From: an uncultured Lachnospiraceae bacterium
GTDB lineage: Bacteria; Bacillota; Clostridia; Lachnospirales; Lachnospiraceae
Direction: 5' to 3'
Assembly: GCA_910579805.1 (NCBI GenBank)
Contig: CAJTWM010000006.1
Location: forward strand, 62,001-126,000
DNA length: 64,000 nucleotides
How positions within the stretch are numbered: position 1 is the first letter of the stretch; each line of letters starts with the position of its first letter. Below, piece by piece: positions 33,238 through 41,456 of this stretch. Position numbers and translations under genes: made by a program. Under the pieces are notes generated by a model. It was not told the DNA's origin and did not search any database. It saw only the letters and a list, made by a program, of their open reading frames with translations.

Positions 33238-34062
33238 ATGTCGTTTACTCATCATTTTTCCGTTTTACCCGGCGATGCGCGTCAGGATCACCTGATAGAT
33301 ATTCTTCTGTCTAAAGGACGTCAGGTTGCCTTTGATATGCCTCTTGAAAAACTTTGTGCCGCCTCTCCCGTAATCCTTGGCCCGATCCCCTTTTCTTACT
33401 CTTATGACGAGCTTTCCCTTATTCCCAGACAACTTATCTTTGGAGGCTGTCTGACCAAAGAATTTTTACTTTCCTGTGAACGGAACGACATCACCGCCGT
33501 AGACTACATGAAAGACAAAGAACTTACCGTTTTAAACGCAGTCGCCACTGCCGAAGGAACGGTCGCATCCATGATACAACATTCTTATTATAACCTGCAT
33601 GGCGCTCCCGTCCTGATCCTTGGCTTCGGTGTCTGCGCCAAAGCGCTTGCGGACCGGCTTTCGGCGATGCATGCAAAAATCTGTATCTGCGCACGGGACA
33701 AAGCGGCCCGGGCGGAGGCCGTCTCATTGGGCTTCGAGGCCATTTCTTTTGAAGATTTATGGGGCCGGCTGCCGGGATTTTTGTTTATTGTCAATACCGT
33801 GCCTGCTCTTGTCCTTACGAAAGAACTCCTAAATTTTGTCCATCCTGAATGCCTGCTTACGGATATTGCCTCCGCACCGGGCGGTATCGATAAAGACAGC
33901 GCAGAAAAACTGCAATTTCGCTTTCAAACGCTGCCCGGCATCCCCGGAAAGATCTCCCCGAAATCCTCCGCCGCTTATATGGCTTCTTTCTTATTAGAAA
34001 CTTTACGCACGGCTGAAGTAAAACCTGCAAAGGAAACGCCGGCACAGGAGGGTTCTGCCTAA
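33238..34062 (+). CDS. dpaA: Dipicolinate synthase subunit A
   Basis: This 274-residue Rossmann-fold protein has the dinucleotide-binding GAPVLILGFGVCAKALADRL, the family's AEGTVASMIQ upstream of it, and LPGIPGKISPKSSAAYM near the C-terminus, matching SpoVFA/DpaA. With DpaB it oxidises dihydrodipicolinate (or its hydrated form) to dipicolinic acid in the mother cell; calcium-dipicolinate then protects the spore core. Its presence implies a sporulating host. The phage-like element ends only ~70-85 bases before the start codon, inside what should be its promoter region. AGGA precedes the ATG. Confidence 0.92.
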   Translation: MSFTHHFSVLPGDARQDHLIDILLSKGRQVAFDMPLEKLCAASPVILGPIPFSYSYDELSLIPRQLIFGGCLTKEFLLSCERNDITAVDYMKDKELTVLNAVATAEGTVASMIQHSYYNLHGAPVLILGFGVCAKALADRLSAMHAKICICARDKAARAEAVSLGFEAISFEDLWGRLPGFLFIVNTVPALVLTKELLNFVHPECLLTDIASAPGGIDKDSAEKLQFRFQTLPGIPGKISPKSSAAYMASFLLETLRTAEVKPAKETPAQEGSA

Positions 34063-34235
34063 GAATGCTGACAGACCAAAGGGCTGCGATCCGCAAAGTA
34101 CGGACGGCACGCCGGCTGCCGTTTACCCCGGCCGGTCCTTGCACAGATTTCCCTTTTTACGCATAAAAATAAGTAAATCATCTTGATCCTATCGTGAAAT
34201 TTTGTATTTTACGTTAAGGTCAGAAAGGGAAATCT

Positions 34236-34901
34236 ATGTCTTTTGAAGATGTTAAAATTGGAATTGCTTTTACCGGTTCTTTTTGTACCTACAACAGAAT
34301 CTTTCCCGAACTGGAAAAGCTTGCTGAAAAAGGCGCTTACATTCAGACTATTTTCTCCACGGCTGCCCAAACGATAGACAGCCGTTTCGGAGAAGCAAGC
34401 GAGTTTCTTGACCGTGCCAAGAGCATAACAGGGCATGACCCTATCCTCTCCATTGAAGGGGCGGAACCAATCGGCCCAAAAGGATTGCTCGATATCCTCG
34501 TTATTTTGCCGTGTACCGGAAACACGCTTGCCAAACTCTCCCACGGCATTACGGACAGTCCCGTCCTCATGGCCGCAAAAGCACATCTTAGAAACGACAA
34601 GCCTCTCGTGCTTTCGCTTTCCACCAATGACGCCCTTGGCATGAATTTAAAAAATATCGGGCTCGTCTTAAATGTGAAAAATATCTACTTTGTTCCTTTC
34701 GGTCAGGATGACCCTGTTAAAAAACCGAATTCCATGGTAGCCCATACCGAACTTTTGCTCCCCACATTGGAGCAGGCGATGGTAGGACGCCAACTCCAGC
34801 CCGTTATCCAAAGTCCCTTTTCCAATAACCGGGAGCCGGTAAAACCTTCCGTCACCCAAACAGCGGCGTCTCTTTCAGACAACAGGCCGGAAAGGAGCTG
34901 A
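34236..34901 (+). CDS. dpaB: Dipicolinate synthase subunit B (flavoprotein)
   Basis: The 221-residue flavoprotein-fold protein begins MSFEDVKIGIAFTGSFCTYN and contains DILVILPCTGNTLAKLSHGI and LSTNDALGMNLKNIG, diagnostic of SpoVFB/DpaB. It binds a flavin and partners with DpaA. It lies 173 bases downstream of dpaA and is followed within three bases by asnB. The dpaA-dpaB gap includes a diverged copy of the dispersed repeat near 34175-34215. Confidence 0.94.
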   Translation: MSFEDVKIGIAFTGSFCTYNRIFPELEKLAEKGAYIQTIFSTAAQTIDSRFGEASEFLDRAKSITGHDPILSIEGAEPIGPKGLLDILVILPCTGNTLAKLSHGITDSPVLMAAKAHLRNDKPLVLSLSTNDALGMNLKNIGLVLNVKNIYFVPFGQDDPVKKPNSMVAHTELLLPTLEQAMVGRQLQPVIQSPFSNNREPVKPSVTQTAASLSDNRPERS

Positions 34902-34903
34902 CC

Positions 34904-36745
34904 ATGTGCGGAATTGCAGGATTCTTTCATACGAAACAGGATTATCTGAAAAACAGGGAATACTTTTCTTCCGTATTGGATACCATGCGAAAAAGTTTAA
35001 AACATCGGGGTGACGACGAACACGGGATCTATCTTTCCTCCCGCTGCGGGCTTGCCCACGCCAGACTCTCCATCATCGACCTTGAGACCGGCGCTCAGCC
35101 AATGATCCGGAAAGCCGGGGAAAATACCTGCGCCATCGTCCATAACGGCGAAATTTATAATATGAAAGAGTTAAAAGAAGAGTTGATGGAAAAAGGCGTT
35201 TCTTTTTCTACTACAAGCGATACGGAAGTCATTCTTGCCGGCTATATGACGGAAGGTATTTCCTTCGTCGAAAAGCTGAACGGTATTTTTGCAACGGCTA
35301 TTTACGACGAAGCCTTGGAAACGCTCTACCTGTTCCGCGACCGGTTAGGCGTAAAACCGTTATTCTTTATGCGCCATGAAGACACCCTTCTCTTTGCCTC
35401 CGAGCTGAAAGGACTTTTCGCCTATCCGGATAATTCTCCCGCCATTGATAAAGACAGCCTTTGCGAAGTTTTCGGTTTAGGCCCCGCTAAAACCTATGGC
35501 AAAGGCGTATTCAAAGACACGAAGGAAGTGCTGCCCGGCACGATCCTTACGGTTTCCTTGGACGGGATCCGGGAACTGACCTACTGGCGGCTCAAAAGCG
35601 CCCCCCACGAGGAAGATTTTCAGGAAACCATCGAAAAAACAGCCTCTTTGATTCAGGACGCCGTGAAAAAACAAATGCTCTCCGATGTTCCCATCTGTAC
35701 GTTTTTATCCGGAGGCGTGGACAGCAGTCTTGTGACCTCCATCTGCGCAAAAGAACTAAAAGAAAAAGGAATCCCCTTATCCACCTATTCTTTTGATTTT
35801 AAGGACAATTCCATCCATTTTAGGTCCAATTCTTTCCAGCCCTCCGAGGACCGTCCTTTCGTCGAAAAAATGGTAAAGTACTGCAAGACCGAACATACTT
35901 ATCTGGAATGTGACAATGACGATTTGATAAGCAATCTATACGAAGCGGTAGACGCCAGAGACCTGCCCTGTATGGCGGATGTGGAATCTTCCCTCCTTTA
36001 TTTCTGCAGACAGGTCGTTGCCAATCACAAAGTCGCCCTGACCGGAGAATGCGCGGATGAAATCTTCGGAGGCTACCCATGGTTTCATAAAAACGCGTGT
36101 TTTGAAGCCGACTGTTTCCCATGGACCATGGATATGACGCCCCGAAAACTTCTTTTAAGAGATGATGTGCTCTCCACCCTTCCTTTAGAAGAATATGCAA
36201 AAAATGCGTATGAAATGACAATTTCCGAAACACCTTTGCTTGAGGGCGAAAATCCTACGGAAAAACGCCGGCGTGAAATCGCGTATCTAAACCTGAAATG
36301 GTTCATGGTCACTTTGCTGGACCGTATGGACAGAACCAGCATGGCATGCGGTTTGGAAGCAAGAGTTCCTTTTGCCGACCACAGAATCGTGGAGTATGTA
36401 TGGAACGTGCCTTGGGATATGAAATGTCCGAACGGACTTGTGAAAGGACTCCTTCGCTACGCCGCCACCGGGTATCTGCCGGACGCGATATTATACCGTA
36501 AAAAAAGTCCTTATCCGAAAACATACAATCCGGAATATGAAAAACTGCTTGGCAGTCTTCTGTTGGAAGTTTTGGAAGACAGCGCCTCTCCGTTAAATAC
36601 TTATGTGGATAAAAAGAAAGTCCTGACCTTCCTTAAAAATCCTTCCGACTACGGAAAACCATGGTACGGGCAGCTCATGGCCGGGCCTCAGCTTTTAGCC
36701 TATCTTTTACAGGTAAACTACTGGCTGAAAAAATATGCTCTCTAG
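34904..36745 (+). CDS. asnB: Asparagine synthetase B (glutamine-hydrolysing)
   Basis: The 613-residue protein starts MCGIAGFF, so Cys2 becomes the N-terminal nucleophile of the class II glutaminase domain. It contains NGEIYN, the synthetase PP-loop SGGVDSSL, GECADEIFGGYP and LLDRMDRTSMACGLEARVPF. It converts aspartate and glutamine with ATP to asparagine and glutamate. GGAAAGGAG precedes the ATG and the gene follows dpaB by two bases, so it is probably in the same transcript. Confidence 0.97.
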   Translation: MCGIAGFFHTKQDYLKNREYFSSVLDTMRKSLKHRGDDEHGIYLSSRCGLAHARLSIIDLETGAQPMIRKAGENTCAIVHNGEIYNMKELKEELMEKGVSFSTTSDTEVILAGYMTEGISFVEKLNGIFATAIYDEALETLYLFRDRLGVKPLFFMRHEDTLLFASELKGLFAYPDNSPAIDKDSLCEVFGLGPAKTYGKGVFKDTKEVLPGTILTVSLDGIRELTYWRLKSAPHEEDFQETIEKTASLIQDAVKKQMLSDVPICTFLSGGVDSSLVTSICAKELKEKGIPLSTYSFDFKDNSIHFRSNSFQPSEDRPFVEKMVKYCKTEHTYLECDNDDLISNLYEAVDARDLPCMADVESSLLYFCRQVVANHKVALTGECADEIFGGYPWFHKNACFEADCFPWTMDMTPRKLLLRDDVLSTLPLEEYAKNAYEMTISETPLLEGENPTEKRRREIAYLNLKWFMVTLLDRMDRTSMACGLEARVPFADHRIVEYVWNVPWDMKCPNGLVKGLLRYAATGYLPDAILYRKKSPYPKTYNPEYEKLLGSLLLEVLEDSASPLNTYVDKKKVLTFLKNPSDYGKPWYGQLMAGPQLLAYLLQVNYWLKKYAL

Positions 36746-36787
36746 GCATCGGCTTTCCTCCACCCCTTGACCGGGAATATTTCATTT

Positions 36788-36848
36788 CTGCTCCCATCTG
36801 TCCGCTTTTTCGGACACTCAGATCAGGGAGGTTGAAAGTGTATTTCTG
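36788..36848 (+). repeat. Diverged copy of the dispersed intergenic repeat
   Basis: CTCCCATCTGTCCGCTTTTT, then CGGACACTCAGATCAGG and GTGTATTTC align with the copy at 51910-51972, in the same orientation. The arms TGTCCG/CGGACA form a small hairpin. Confidence 0.45.
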
Positions 36849-36895
36849 TAAACCTTGTTGCCCTATCGTTACCTTTCACATTACCACATACGATA

Positions 36896-36928
36896 TCAGG
36901 AGGAATCCCGCTAAGGGACTCCTCCTGA
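36896..36928. terminator. Hairpin between convergent asnB and CPBP genes
   Basis: TCAGGAGGA and TCCTCCTGA form a perfect nine-pair stem whose loop can extend pairing (TCCC/GGGA). On the plus strand AAAATAAC follows and there is no U run, so it is a weak or bidirectional terminator at most. Confidence 0.5.
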
Positions 36929-36946
36929 AAAATAACTTTCGGCGCC

Positions 36947-37798
36947 TTAAATCTGCTTCACCCCCGCATCCTGCCGGTCCGAATAGAAAAACCAAATCCC
37001 CAGCAGTGTGGTCGCTGCCATAACTACCATGATCATAACCTGCGTCCCTGCATTTTCAGGCAGGACCGCAGCAACCGCACTAAGTATGGTTGCCGCAAAA
37101 TTATAAGCAAGATGCAGCAAGACCGAAGGATAAACAGAATCATATTTCTCTGTCACATAGCCTAGCACAAACCCGAGCATTGCCGCATAGATCCCCTGTA
37201 TCAGATTAAAATGGTAAATGCCGAATGCCCCGGCCTGAATCAGATTCGCCAGAAGGAAACCGGCTCCCGCTCTCTTGGCAATCCTAAAAGTAATCCCCCT
37301 AAACATGATCTCTTCCACGATCGGCGCTAAAATAACCGTAGCAAGCACGGAAACCACATTAGCCTGCCCGATCCCCACCGTTTCCACAAGCGCGGCATAC
37401 TGCTCCAACGCGTCCGGTATAAGCATATACGCAATCTGCAAAAAAAGGTTCGTAAAAAGCTGCAGCCCGATTCCCAAAAAAAGAATGCCGCCGAGGGTTT
37501 TTACATGGACGACCTGCGTCAGCCGTTTTTTCTCCCTTCCTCTGTTCTGATGCCTGTACCATATGCCGAATACAAGCAGCGCGACCAACTGCGACAGAAT
37601 CAGCACATAAAGAATGATGCTGTTAAATCCGCCAAGAATAGCGTCCTGTGTCATAGCCCCTTTATCACCGTCAGCCATGGCCCGCATTCCGTAATAAATA
37701 CCGTAGATCAGACTAGCCAATGTACTGCATATCATCTGTATCCCCAATCCCGCAATAAGCGGTACCGCCGTAAGTAAATAGTTTCCTGCTTTCTTCAC
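36947..37798 (-). CDS. CPBP-family intramembrane metalloprotease (CAAX protease-like)
   Basis: Translation starts at GTG (37798) behind GGGAGG. The 283-residue protein has about eight membrane helices and the CPBP/Abi motifs: EEIMFRG (two Glu and Arg), a His in GIYHFNLIQG, and HLAYNFAATI. Members are membrane-embedded glutamic-type proteases for prenylated or peptide substrates, often tied to bacteriocin immunity. The substrate is unknown here. It is a single gene convergent with asnB. Confidence 0.88.
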   Translation of the reverse strand: MKKAGNYLLTAVPLIAGLGIQMICSTLASLIYGIYYGMRAMADGDKGAMTQDAILGGFNSIILYVLILSQLVALLVFGIWYRHQNRGREKKRLTQVVHVKTLGGILFLGIGLQLFTNLFLQIAYMLIPDALEQYAALVETVGIGQANVVSVLATVILAPIVEEIMFRGITFRIAKRAGAGFLLANLIQAGAFGIYHFNLIQGIYAAMLGFVLGYVTEKYDSVYPSVLLHLAYNFAATILSAVAAVLPENAGTQVMIMVVMAATTLLGIWFFYSDRQDAGVKQI

Positions 37799-37867
37799 AA
37801 TGACCTCCCTGTTTCCGCTTTGCGGAATTTCTAATTCGGCCGGACAATGCCTCCGGCATAAACTTTC

Positions 37868-38137
37868 TTATTTTAACCAGTGTGTGATTCCCGTGATCTT
37901 CCTTGCTTTGAGCATAATATCCGCGGAATTTTCTTTCAGATATTCCTCCAGTTTCCCGATCTCTTCTTTGGAAAATCCAAAACTCGCGTCGATCTTCCCG
38001 GCCGGTACGACGCCTTCCGCAAATTCCCTGCCGCCGCAGCCTTTTCGTTCAAAGCAGACACGGACCAGCTTTTCTCCTTTTTTATCATGCAAAATACTCG
38101 TATAAGTAAACGTCACTTCTTTTTCCTTATCCGTCAT
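37868..38137 (-). CDS. Conserved small protein (89 aa)
   Basis: The start chosen is the ATG at 38137 (MTDKEKEVTFTYTSILHD), eight bases after AAGGGG. The protein is soluble, with a CGGREF segment and a helical C-terminus (KEEIGKLEEYLKENSADIML). I do not recognise the family. It lies between the CPBP protease and an AraC regulator, all on the minus strand. Confidence 0.6.
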   Translation of the reverse strand: MTDKEKEVTFTYTSILHDKKGEKLVRVCFERKGCGGREFAEGVVPAGKIDASFGFSKEEIGKLEEYLKENSADIMLKARKITGITHWLK

Positions 38138-38256
38138 AACCATTCCCCTTTTCTGTCCATACCGGTTTAGCGACGCTCCCATGCCGCATGCTCCGGCCTT
38201 CTATTTTAAAAAGCCTGTTCCCGTAGCTTTACCTGAAGAACCCATCGTCTATGCTT

Positions 38257-39105
38257 TTAAAAAGAGGGATCGGACTTGATCTTAGAAGGGGGCACGGCAT
38301 ATTTCTTTTTAAAAAGCTTGCTGAAATGGTAAACGTCGTCATATCCCACCTTGGCGGCCACCTCCTGTATGCTCGTGTACTCTCCGCTTTCCAAAAGCTC
38401 CTTGGCCCGTTCCAGACGGATATCGATCAGGAAACGGATCGGCGTATCTCCCGTCTCGCTCTTAAAAATCTTAGAAATGTAAAAAGGGCTCAAATACATA
38501 TTTTCCGCAATTTGATCCAATGAGATCTTTTCCGCATAATGATCTTCAAAATAGCTGACGATCTGCTCTACCACATACTTCTTTCCAACCGACTCAAATT
38601 CATAACCCTTTTTCTGCTTCAAAGGAACCGTCCGCTCCCTTATGATCAGCAGGATCATCTGCACCAGATATGACCGTAGCATAAAATAGCGCCCCTGTCT
38701 CAAAACCTCTTTTTCCGCCTCCATACTGGATGCAATACGAAAAAGTTTTTGCCGGAATTCCCCCTGCGTATGAAGGAGCGGGCCGTCTAAAATCTCAAAG
38801 TGATTCGGTTTCATTCCCTGAAACGCCACATCGGTAAACCCCACGAAAAATTCCATCGTGGGCTTGCCTTTCCCGTCGGTAAGCGCCTGATGATAGGTTC
38901 CCGGATTAAAAATGATCAGATCCCCCTCCTCTACCGGGTAGACTTGATCGTCGATCCGGTATCTGCCCCTGCCTGACAGGATAAAGGCCATCTCAATGTG
39001 ATCGTGGCTGTGGTAATTCTTTTCGTCGCAAAGCCTTGTTCCCTTCCAGGTAAACAGAAACGTAGGATTTAAGTCCTCTGCAATAATATCTTTTTCTTTT
39101 ATCAT
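38257..39105 (-). CDS. AraC-family transcriptional regulator
   Basis: The 282-residue protein has an N-terminal cupin sensor domain (HSHDHIEMAFILSGRGRYRI ... DLIIFNPGTYHQA) and two C-terminal helix-turn-helix motifs (SLDQIAENMYLSPFYISKIF; SIQEVAAKVGYDDVYHFSKL). Such regulators commonly control sugar-use genes in response to a carbohydrate. AAAGGAG precedes the ATG. There is no obvious target operon next to it; the opp operon starts well upstream in the same direction. Confidence 0.92.
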   Translation of the reverse strand: MIKEKDIIAEDLNPTFLFTWKGTRLCDEKNYHSHDHIEMAFILSGRGRYRIDDQVYPVEEGDLIIFNPGTYHQALTDGKGKPTMEFFVGFTDVAFQGMKPNHFEILDGPLLHTQGEFRQKLFRIASSMEAEKEVLRQGRYFMLRSYLVQMILLIIRERTVPLKQKKGYEFESVGKKYVVEQIVSYFEDHYAEKISLDQIAENMYLSPFYISKIFKSETGDTPIRFLIDIRLERAKELLESGEYTSIQEVAAKVGYDDVYHFSKLFKKKYAVPPSKIKSDPSF

Positions 39106-39204
39106 AATAGTTTACTCCTTTTCTCATTGTACTAAAAATAAATGGAAAAGTAAAACAGAAATCATATGAAAAAAACGATGAAAAAACAGCTAAAAAAGCA
39201 GGTT

Positions 39205-39411
39205 CTAAACGAACCTGCCGAAAAACAGCCATATTGCAAATACAAAGACTCCTATCACTAAAAGAAGCGCCGGGATAAAGACGATAAAAGCCGCTATGAT
39301 CATGGCGGGCTTGTCGTTTTTTTCCAATTCGACCCCTTCCATGCGTTCTTCAAACTCCTCTTCCGCTCTGTCCACATCCAGCACACGTTTTACTTTTTTG
39401 TTAAAAAACAT
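39205..39411 (-). CDS. Small membrane protein (68 aa)
   Basis: The start chosen is the ATG at 39411 (MFFNKKVKRVLDVDRAEEEF), after AGGAGAAG; the longer frame lacks a ribosome-binding site. A charged N-terminus is followed by one long hydrophobic helix (MIIAAFIVFIPALLLVIGVF) to the C-terminus. It follows oppF by about 20 bases and may be the last gene of the opp operon. Function unknown. Confidence 0.65.
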   Translation of the reverse strand: MFFNKKVKRVLDVDRAEEEFEERMEGVELEKNDKPAMIIAAFIVFIPALLLVIGVFVFAIWLFFGRFV

Positions 39412-39431
39412 ATCGCTTCTCCTGACAAGGT

Positions 39432-40439
39432 CTATTTTTCCAGCGGATAATGGCACGCTACCATATGGTTGTTGCCCATATCCCTCATAACGGGAACTTC
39501 CTTCTTACATTTCTCCTGACACTGATAGCATCTTGTGTGGAATTTACATCCCGAAGGCGGATTGACCGGACTTGGGATATCGCCCTCCAGCAAGATCCTC
39601 TCGCGCTTCTTATCGTCCAGATCGGTTGTAGGAATGGCGGAAAGCAAAGCTTTCGTATACGGATGCAGCGTTCTTTCAAACAGCTCTTCCGTAGTAGATA
39701 ATTCTACCAGATTTCCCAGATACATAACGCCGATTCTGTCACTGATGTATTTTACCACGCTAAGGTCATGCGTAATAAACAAGTATGTGAGATGCTCCTG
39801 CTCTTTTAAGTCGGACAACAGGTTCAGGATCTGTGACTGGATGGAAACGTCCAAGGCCGATACCGCCTCGTCGCAGACTACAAATCTGGGCTTCAGGGCA
39901 AGGCTTCTTGCAATGCCGATCCTCTGGCGCTGTCCGCCGGAAAACTGATGCGGGTAGCGTCCGAACATATAAGTATCCAGTCCGCACTTTTTCATCACGT
40001 CCATGACATAGTCCCTAAGCTCCGTGTCTCCTCTTTTATACAGGCCATGCGCGGTCAGTCCCTCGCCAATGATCTGGCCCGCCGTCATTCTCGGATTCAG
40101 GGAAGAATAGGGATCCTGAAAAATAAGCTGCATCTCTTTGCGGAATTCACGCAGTTTCCCCGCAGGCTGTTCCTTTAAATTGACCATCTGTCCGTCCTTT
40201 TCAAAAAGGATCTCGCCATGCGTCTGGGGATAGAGCTGTAAGATCGTCCTTCCGAAAGTGGACTTTCCGCAGCCCGATTCTCCTACCAGCCCTAACGTCT
40301 CGCCCTCATAAATATCCAGCGAAATACCGTCGTTCGCCTTTACATACTTCTGCTCTTCACGAAAACTTTGCTTTTTTATCGGAAAATACTGTTTTACATC
40401 ACGGATGCTTAACAATACCTTTTTCTTTTCAGTCTGCAT
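39432..40439 (-). CDS. oppF: Oligopeptide ABC importer ATPase OppF-type
   Basis: The start chosen is the ATG at 40439 (MQTEKKKVLLSIRDVKQYFP), five bases after GGAGGAGA; this overlaps oppD by 11 bases. The 335-residue protein has Walker A GESGCGKST, signature FSGGQRQRIGIAR, Walker B FVVCDEAVSALD and the OppD/F C-terminal domain with the Cys-rich segment CKFHTRCYQCQEKCKKE. It powers peptide import together with OppD. Confidence 0.95.
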   Translation of the reverse strand: MQTEKKKVLLSIRDVKQYFPIKKQSFREEQKYVKANDGISLDIYEGETLGLVGESGCGKSTFGRTILQLYPQTHGEILFEKDGQMVNLKEQPAGKLREFRKEMQLIFQDPYSSLNPRMTAGQIIGEGLTAHGLYKRGDTELRDYVMDVMKKCGLDTYMFGRYPHQFSGGQRQRIGIARSLALKPRFVVCDEAVSALDVSIQSQILNLLSDLKEQEHLTYLFITHDLSVVKYISDRIGVMYLGNLVELSTTEELFERTLHPYTKALLSAIPTTDLDDKKRERILLEGDIPSPVNPPSGCKFHTRCYQCQEKCKKEVPVMRDMGNNHMVACHYPLEK

Positions 40440-41448
40440 GTTCTCCTCCATTCCGAAGGGATGTTTCCTTCCTGATCGCTTTTTCGGCATAGAAACATCT
40501 TACCTGATGATTCTCTTCTACCGTAACAAGATCCGGCTCCTCCTCTATACACTTTTTCGTGCAATATCTACAACGTGGTGCAAACTTACAGCCTTTCGGC
40601 AGATAGAGCGGATTAGGAACCGCGCCCTCTATCGGGTCAAGACGCACCCCTTTAGGCGTATCCAGTCTGGGAATGGAGATCATCAGCCCCTCTGTATAAG
40701 GATGGGAGTAAACTCCGTCCGTAAAGATCGTTTTGGCGTCCGCCATCTCTACCACCTGCCCGCAGTACATAACGGCAACCTTATCCGCCATCTCATTGAT
40801 AACGCCCAGATCATGGGTGATAAAGAGGATCGAGGTCCCCAGCTTATCTTTCATATCGTTCATCAGCTTTAAGATCTGAGCCTGAATCGTAACGTCCAAC
40901 GCGGTAGTAGGCTCATCAGCAATCAGAAGCTTAGGCTTACATGCAAGCGCCATAGCGATCATCACACGCTGGCGCATACCGCCGGAAAGCTGGAACGGAT
41001 ATTGTTTTGCCACCCGTTCCGGGTTCGGGATCTTTACTTCCGCAAGCATACGGACGGCTTCCGCCGCCGCTTGCTTCTTTGTCATGCCCTGATGGATACG
41101 GAATACCTCCCCAATCTGCTTTTCTATCGTAAAAACCGGATTCAAAGACGTCATCGGCTCTTGGAAAATAACCGAGATCTCGTTTCCCCGGATCGCATAC
41201 ATCTCTTTCTCCGAACAGTTCACTACATCTTTACCGTTAAACGTGATCTTACCGCTCTCCACATAACCGTTACCGTCAAGAAGCCTTAAAATGCTCATGG
41301 CAGAAACACTCTTTCCGCTGCCGCTCTCTCCTACGATCCCTAAAGTCTCGCCTTCCTCTAAAGAATAAGTGACATCATTGACTGCTTTTACCACACCGCG
41401 TTTTGTTTTAAAAAATGTCCGCAAATGTTCTACTTCCAGTAAACTCAT
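40429..41448 (-). CDS. oppD: Oligopeptide ABC importer ATPase OppD-type
   Basis: The 339-residue protein begins MSLLEVEHLRTFFKTKRG and has Walker A GESGSGKSV, signature LSGGMRQRVMIAMA, Walker B LLIADEPTTALD and the C-terminal oligopeptide domain with the cysteine cluster KGCKFAPRCRYCTKKC. It is the partner of OppF. Eight bases separate it from the permease gene upstream. Confidence 0.96.
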   Translation of the reverse strand: MSLLEVEHLRTFFKTKRGVVKAVNDVTYSLEEGETLGIVGESGSGKSVSAMSILRLLDGNGYVESGKITFNGKDVVNCSEKEMYAIRGNEISVIFQEPMTSLNPVFTIEKQIGEVFRIHQGMTKKQAAAEAVRMLAEVKIPNPERVAKQYPFQLSGGMRQRVMIAMALACKPKLLIADEPTTALDVTIQAQILKLMNDMKDKLGTSILFITHDLGVINEMADKVAVMYCGQVVEMADAKTIFTDGVYSHPYTEGLMISIPRLDTPKGVRLDPIEGAVPNPLYLPKGCKFAPRCRYCTKKCIEEEPDLVTVEENHQVRCFYAEKAIRKETSLRNGGEHAD

Positions 41449-41456
41449 ATGCCTCC

